Part shown: piece by piece, positions 58,599 through 64,000 of the stretch
Layout of the letters: each line of letters starts with the position of its first letter
Numbering within the stretch: the stretch's first letter is position 1
Source: Chromera velia
Taxonomy: Eukaryota; Sar; Chromeraceae
Direction of reading: 5' to 3'
NCBI GenBank assembly: GCA_018398765.1
Contig: JAHBMJ010001890.1
Span: 43,057-107,056 of the forward strand
Length of the DNA: 64,000 bases
Position numbers and translations under genes: made by a program
The notes under the pieces: model-generated
Database searches by the model: none
What the model saw: only the letters and a program-made list of their open reading frames with translations
What the model was told of the DNA's origin: nothing

Positions 58599-61500
58599 AT
58601 GATCGGAGGTGCCGCTCCTCAAACGAATGCAGCAAAGGTTTTCCTTGGTTCCATTCCTCGAACCGTGAACGAGGTTGGTCTTCCTGTTCGAGCACTCGGG
58701 GGCAACCTTGTGAATGTTTCGGTACTCTTCAAAAATTGAGTGGAAATTGATTTAGAAAGCAGCAGGCGGTTTTTCACGCTTGGTAATGCGCATTCTCTCT
58801 TCCGGTCTGCTAGCATGAGTGCACCACTATGTTTGGATCTCCTTATCACCATCACAGGCCGAATTGTGTCCTCTTTGTGGTTCTGTCTCGTGGTGGTTCA
58901 GAATCAACAGGTTTCTGGTGAAATTTGATGTTTCGAACTTTCGGGTGGTTGCAAACCGCCGCTCTGTCCGCCTATTCACATCATTCATCCGCTATGTACT
59001 CACCTTCCCCCCCTGGCTGTTTGTGCAGGGCATGATCCGGGAGGAAGCCCAGAAATTCGGAACGATCGACAACATCTTCTACAAACCGGATGAGGGCGAG
59101 TCGGGAGAGAGAGGATGGGCCTTCGTCTCGTATGTGTCTCCTGAGATGGCACAAGCAGCCATCCAGGGGATGGACTCCAAGCTGACATTCCCGGTTAGTG
59201 TGCATTGAATGTGAAGATAAGAGACTGACAGACTGCGCGTGAGATGTCCGCCAGAGGGTTGTTTGGTGAGAGACCAACAATGATCAACCAGTTTTTGCTT
59301 TCAGATTGTTGCCTGCCTGTCTGCCTGCCTGCTTTCTTTTTCACGTCGTCCGCTTATTTGCACCGTTCTCCTCTCCCTCTTTCTCTACTGCAGGGTGCAC
59401 AAAGGGCGTGCGAGGCCCGGCTGGCGAACTCTGGGGGCAAGAGGATGGGTGGAGCCACTGGGTACGGTCCCGCTGTTCCGAACCCCGTTGCGAAGGCTGC
59501 GAGCTCCATCTGGCAGACGTACCACACCCCCGAGGGCCATCCTTACTACTACAACACGAAGACACAGCAGACACAGGTAGGCAGGCGGGTAGTTGGTGGG
59601 GTTTGCAGCAGAGAGAAATCAATTGAAAGAAAGAAAGAAAGAAAGAGCTCATGTCGGGAGCAACACGATTTGAAGCTAGAAGCAGAAAACCCATCATTGT
59701 CGTAATCTACTACGGAAGCAACCGGAGGGGGGGGATCTTTCTGTTTGTTCAGTGTGATGGCCATCATTCGGGAGGAAGCATGAAAGGAAACAGGAAGGGA
59801 ATGACCATACACACTGCGGACATCTAGACAGGAGGCAGATCGAGAAGGGGGAGGGAGACTGAGGGTGGGTGGGTGGGTGACGTGTCCTCAAAGTGGGATA
59901 GAGGTTCTTCAACTCCATGCAGTCGGTTTGAAAAAGAACGTCTGCCCGTTCTTCCTGCTCTTCTTGCTCTCTCTCCCTCTCCCCCCGTCTGTCTTGTCTC
60001 GGGAGGTTGAGAGGCAAGGGGCGCTTAACTCTCACCTCTCGGTCCCTGTCCACTGTGTCTGAGTTGTCGTGATGTTCTTTTTCTTTCTTTCTTTTTTGTA
60101 TTTTGTGTTTATAAACAAAAAAAAGGGAAAGAAACCATATAGTCTGACTCTCTCTCCCTCTCTCTGTGTGTGCGTTTGCAGTGGGAGAAGCCGCCCGAAT
60201 TGGATGCCCCCCCTCCTGTGGGTGGAGGCGTCCCGATGGCTGGAGGTCTGGGGGCTGCTGCTGGGGGGGCAGGGGGGGCGGGGGGACAGACGTACGGTCC
60301 TCCTGGAGCGAATCTGTTCGTGTTCCATATCCCCGGCGAGTGGACTGACCAGGATTTGATTCAGGTCGATCATCAGGCAGTCAGATGACATTCATTTTCT
60401 TTGTCTGTCCATTTGTTCCATATGCTCTGTTTGTTGCTGAAATTCTGCGTGGTAATTCGGGGGGATGGAAGGATGAAAGATGTCTCTTCTCTCTGCTGCA
60501 GCATGTGTCTGTGTGCTCAGCGTATGTGTTGGCCTCTTCTTTTGGTGTTGCTCGGTGTATCTCCCCTTCTGTGTGAATTCCTTCTTCTTCTTTTCCCGTC
60601 CTGGATCTCTTCACCTTCCTCTCTTCCCCCCCCCTCTGTGTGCATCTGTTCTTTCTTGCAGCATTTCTCTCCATTCGGCAACGTGATCTCTGCTCGCGTT
60701 CAAAAATGTACGTGCATGTTGTGTGTGCTGTGAGGGTGTGTGAGTGGTTATGCACGTGTCTGTGAATTCTCGTTGCTTCCTTTCCTGGCAACGCCTGCAT
60801 ACATGTTCTGTTAACATTCGTCGTTTTCTTTTTCTTCGCAAGGGCATCATTCTGGCTGACTTCGGCCATCTTTTTTCGTTCCCCCTTGCTCTCACCCACC
60901 TCCCTTTCCCTTTTCCTCTCCCTCTCTCCGTCAACTGCCTGCGCTGAAGAGAGGTTGGCTGAGACAGTGAGGGAGGGAGTGAGAGCCGGTGGATGCCTGA
61001 CCAAGTGCAGCCTTTCTTTCTTGTTCCTTTCCATAACCCCCCCCCCCTACCTTCCCTCTGCGTGCAGCCATGGAGACCCCCACACGCAACCGAGGCTTCG
61101 GGTTCGTCTCCTTCGATGCCGTCGACCCTGCAGCCAACGCCATCCGTGCACTCAACGGCCTCGCTGTCGGGGGCAAGTGGTTGAAGGTGCAGATCAAAAA
61201 GGGGGAGGAGCAGTACGGCCCTGCTGACGTCCAGCCCGGAGGTGAGTGAGTGAGCGTTCAGAGCGTTCGCGAAGCGTAGGTTTTTTTTTTGGGTGGGTAG
61301 GTTGGGTGTTGCATATGGGAAGGGATGCTGTCATTGTGGCTTGCCTTTTTGTTTCTGTCTCTCCGTCCGCCTGCCTGCCTGCCTGCCTGTCTCTCTATGT
61401 CTCCTTCTTGAATGTGGTGTCTTTGTTTCGCGATCTGTGTCTATGAGTGCTGTCAGCCGTGTCTGCCTGCCTGAAGGTATCTTTCTCTGAGAGGGGATTG

Positions 61501-62094
61501 CTGGTTCTCTTCCTCCTCACCCTGTTGTGCTTCTTGTACTATCCCGTTTCGTTTCTCCCTCTTTCTGTTGTGCTCCTTCAAGGCAAAGCTCCCCTTTCTT
61601 GACTCTGCCATCTCTCAGACCAAGATTTCTGTCTACACTTCTTCGTCTTTCCACCAGCAAGCAGTATCTCAACAGGCTAGATACACATATCCCTTTTCTT
61701 CGTGCGATGCTGCCGTCTCCCTCTCTCTCTCTCAGCGATGAAGGGCGGCGGTCGTGGTGGCGGGATGGCCGGCGGCGGGATGGGCGGGCCTCCTGGTGGT
61801 GCCATGCGCGGCGGTCAGTTTGGAGGGGCTCCTTACGGGGGCGCCGCCCCCTTCGCTGCCGGCGGGACCCCTTACGGAGCTGCAGGGAGAGGCATGCCTT
61901 ACGGCGCCCCCTATGGCGGGGCTCCGGGCGCGACTGGGTACATGCAGGGCGCTCCTGGTGGCGCAGCTGCGGGGTACATGGGTGCACCTGGCGGGTTCCC
62001 CGGGGCGATGAATGGTGGTGCTGCAGGTGCGGGGCAGCCCGGGTTCGCGATGGGCGGCGGCGGCATGCCTGGCGGACGTTTCTCTCCTTACTGA
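58599..62094 (+). CDS. CELF-like RNA-binding protein with RRM-WW-RRM architecture
   Basis: Exons 58599-58673, 59029-59193, 59394-59576, 60182-60364, 60662-60707, 61068-61241, 61736-62094 join in phase to about 394 residues. RRM1 begins with [13 protein letters not shown] (RNP2) and has [17 protein letters not shown] (RNP1). A WW domain follows, starting [15 protein letters not shown] and closing TQWEKPPEL, split by the intron at 59577-60181. RRM2 has [29 protein letters not shown] and [18 protein letters not shown], very like the third RRM of CELF/Bruno proteins (HFxPFGNVxSAxV, KRLKVQxKK). The C-terminus is Gly/Ala/Met-rich low complexity with GGAPYGGA-type repeats. Likely a nuclear or cytoplasmic regulator of splicing or translation; similar RRM-WW-RRM proteins occur in alveolates as far as I recall. 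Confidence 0.9.
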
Positions 62095-62822
62095 TCCTTC
62101 GACCGACCGACAGGGTGGGTGGGTGTGTGGTTGTGAGAACGGGTGGGAGTGAGCTGGGGTGAGAGGGGAAACGGGTCTGGTGGTACAGGATTGGGCTCAG
62201 GAGGGAGTGGAGTGGAGTGAAGAGGCGAGGCGTTCGGAGAGCGAGCGAGCAGGGGAGAGACGTGGAGGATCTGTGGCCGGGAGAGTGGGTCAGCGGATGC
62301 GTTGCGTGCTTGCATTGCATCTACTGCATTGCATTGCGTTGCGTTGCATCGTCCGTCCGTTCGTTGAAGGACTGTGGAGCCTGCATTTGCATCTGCATCT
62401 GCATTGCATCTCTGCATTGCACTGCATTGAATCGTTGTGGCGGCGTCTTCGCGGAGGGAGTGGAGAAGGGGGGGAGAGGGACATGGGGGGTGCGTGTTTT
62501 GTTTTGTTGATTGAATGGTTTTCTCAGGTGGAGCTGATTGTTTGGAGACTTGTTCGAGGAGAGGGGGTGTGACTTGGTGTGAATGGAACGCTCGGTGCTG
62601 GTTCGATTGCTCTCTTTCTCTCTTTCTCCGTCTTTCCTTTTTTTGTGTTAAAGAAAGAAAGTGGAAGGACAACCTTGTGTCTTTGAAAGGTAAAGGGACG
62701 GTCGGAGGCGTTAGGGAGGTTAGTTAGGCAGATTCTCCCTTTTTCCTTTCTCCTTTGTCGCTCTCTTAGGCTTGCGGGAAATAAAGGATCGAATGGATGT
62801 GCAGTATCATCCAGGTATGCGC

Positions 62823-62863
<41 letters not shown>

Positions 62864-64000
62864 CACAAATAAATACAGGAGGAGGAAGGTCCTCGTTCAC
62901 CCACCCCCTTCTCGCCCCCCTCCCTTATCTGATTTGTTTGTCTCCGTTCGCTCCTTCACCCCGGCTTCGTTTTTCTTCCTTCCGCCTCCTTCAATGGTAA
63001 TGCAACCTCAACTTTTGCCGTGAGCCGATAGAATGATGAGCGTGTCTAGGAACATTCGTGCGTTGCGTTCATCTACTTATTTGATTCGTCAACTGAATGG
63101 AGGAAGAGATCGTCTTCCTTTGTCTCATTATCATTAATCATGCCAGCCAGCCAGCCAGAAGAATTCGATTCCCCCCNCCCAATGGATGGATCAATGGATG
63201 GATGCATCAGTCAATCAATCAGATGATGATCAATGAACCGCAGAGGAGTGGATTTATGGATGGAAAGTGCTTGAGAGTATGGTGCGCTCCTTGCATATGG
63301 AGGTGCAGATGGACATGCGTGCATATATTCATAGTTACATCATCCTTCATCAGTCTAAATTATGCGATGACTGCGTGAGTGAACGTGTGGACTTATAGGC
63401 CTCATACTTACGTTCATACATTTCTTTGCTCACTGCTGGATGAATGAGAATTCCTTCGTTAATTCTGCAGGATCCTCTGGCAGTGCCCCGAACGAATAGA
63501 TAAATGTGCATCATTGTGTCTGAACGTTCTCATGATGATAAATGCTCTCTATTCATCCCTCATTTGGAAAGTGTCTTTTGTGTCATGTTGTTTGGATAAA
63601 TACGTCTCGGGTTTCTTTCTTGACGTTTTGATAGTTACTCTTTCTCTGGTTCGTGTCTGTATGCGCCTGTTCGCTTGACTGTGCTTGTTTGGTTCGCCTG
63701 CCCCCCTGATGACTCTGTCGATTGTGGTCTTCGTTCGTTCGTCCCTCAAGCGTCCCCCCATCAGGTAAGCCATGCATAGGAGAGCTGTCCGCAGTCCGCA
63801 GATCCCCCCCCTTTCTGGAAGTCTCTTGATAAGTCTGTAGGCCGGATGCCATCGGAATCTGTTGATTTGATTTGATCCCCTTCCTGCATTGCATGCATGT
63901 ATGCCTTCTGCTTTAATATGCCCGATGCCCTGTCTCAAATGACGCATGAGTCTTGTTTCTGACCTTTGCCTGACAATGTCTGCAGGTCATCTCTCTCCCT
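62095..64000. other. 3' flank and repeats, no gene seen
   Basis: Contains GCATTGCATCT-type hexamer repeats at about 62310-62420, a possible AATAAA at 62780-62785, a (CA)n run at about 62828-62868, one unresolved base near 63177 and short GGAT/ATCA runs. An open minus-strand frame at 63549-63947 has no splice or homology support. Confidence 0.55.
62828..62868. repeat. (CA)n microsatellite
   Basis: About 20 CA units with one CG interruption, downstream of the RRM-WW-RRM gene. Confidence 0.95.

Noticed and set aside
63549-63947. 132-residue minus-strand frame at the window end
   Set aside because: No splice signals, no domain, ordinary composition; may be chance.

Overview
The window is nuclear DNA from an intron-rich, repeat-rich eukaryote. 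A ciliary gene (CFAP61), a TM9SF endomembrane gene, a CELF-like RRM/WW gene, an LTR retrotransposon, decayed LINE-type pieces, many long micro- and minisatellites and one 452-base assembly gap all point to a free-living flagellate-forming protist. Two genes carry starch-binding (CBM20) domains, so a starch-storing microalga such as a chromerid (Chromera/Vitrella) is my best guess; that is inference, not proof.

Layout. 1-5753 (+): C-terminal half of CFAP61, with exon phases that join cleanly. 5754-9600: tetranucleotide repeats and decayed DNA. 9791-11173 (+): an intronless ankyrin plus multi-TM protein. 13511-16099 (-) and 17527-19731 (+): a head-to-head pair of intronless paralogues with an N-terminal CBM20, a basic NLS-like PLKRRRSE motif and a C-terminal array of 18-residue Cys/His repeats (C-x2-C-x5-C-x-H). 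This pair is the most unusual thing here. 21420-22240: 3' remnant of a non-LTR retroelement. 22539-31013 (-): a complete TM9SF (nonaspanin) gene except for the exon(s) lost in the N gap. 32151-38348: a Ty3/gypsy chromovirus on the minus strand with both LTRs and a tRNA-iMet-type primer site, inactivated by stops and frameshifts. 38914-41140 (-): an unresolved, perhaps EF-hand-like gene with a 57-bp minisatellite. 41886-42518 (-): a restriction-like-endonuclease retroelement fragment. 42754-51199 (+): scattered exons of an unrecognised gene whose introns are filled with satellite arrays. 51193-57530 (-): a well-phased multi-exon gene of unknown function. 58599-62094 (+): RRM-WW-RRM protein with a Gly-rich tail. 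62095-64000: 3' flank and simple repeats.

Splicing. Where protein homology fixes the boundaries, 17 of 30 donors begin GTC (GTCAGT, GTCGGT, GTCTGT) rather than GTA/GTG, and several donors are the first unit of a GTCA/GTCT/GTCG tetranucleotide repeat. I assigned exon borders by hand from reading frame, phase and family alignment recalled from memory; no database search was run.
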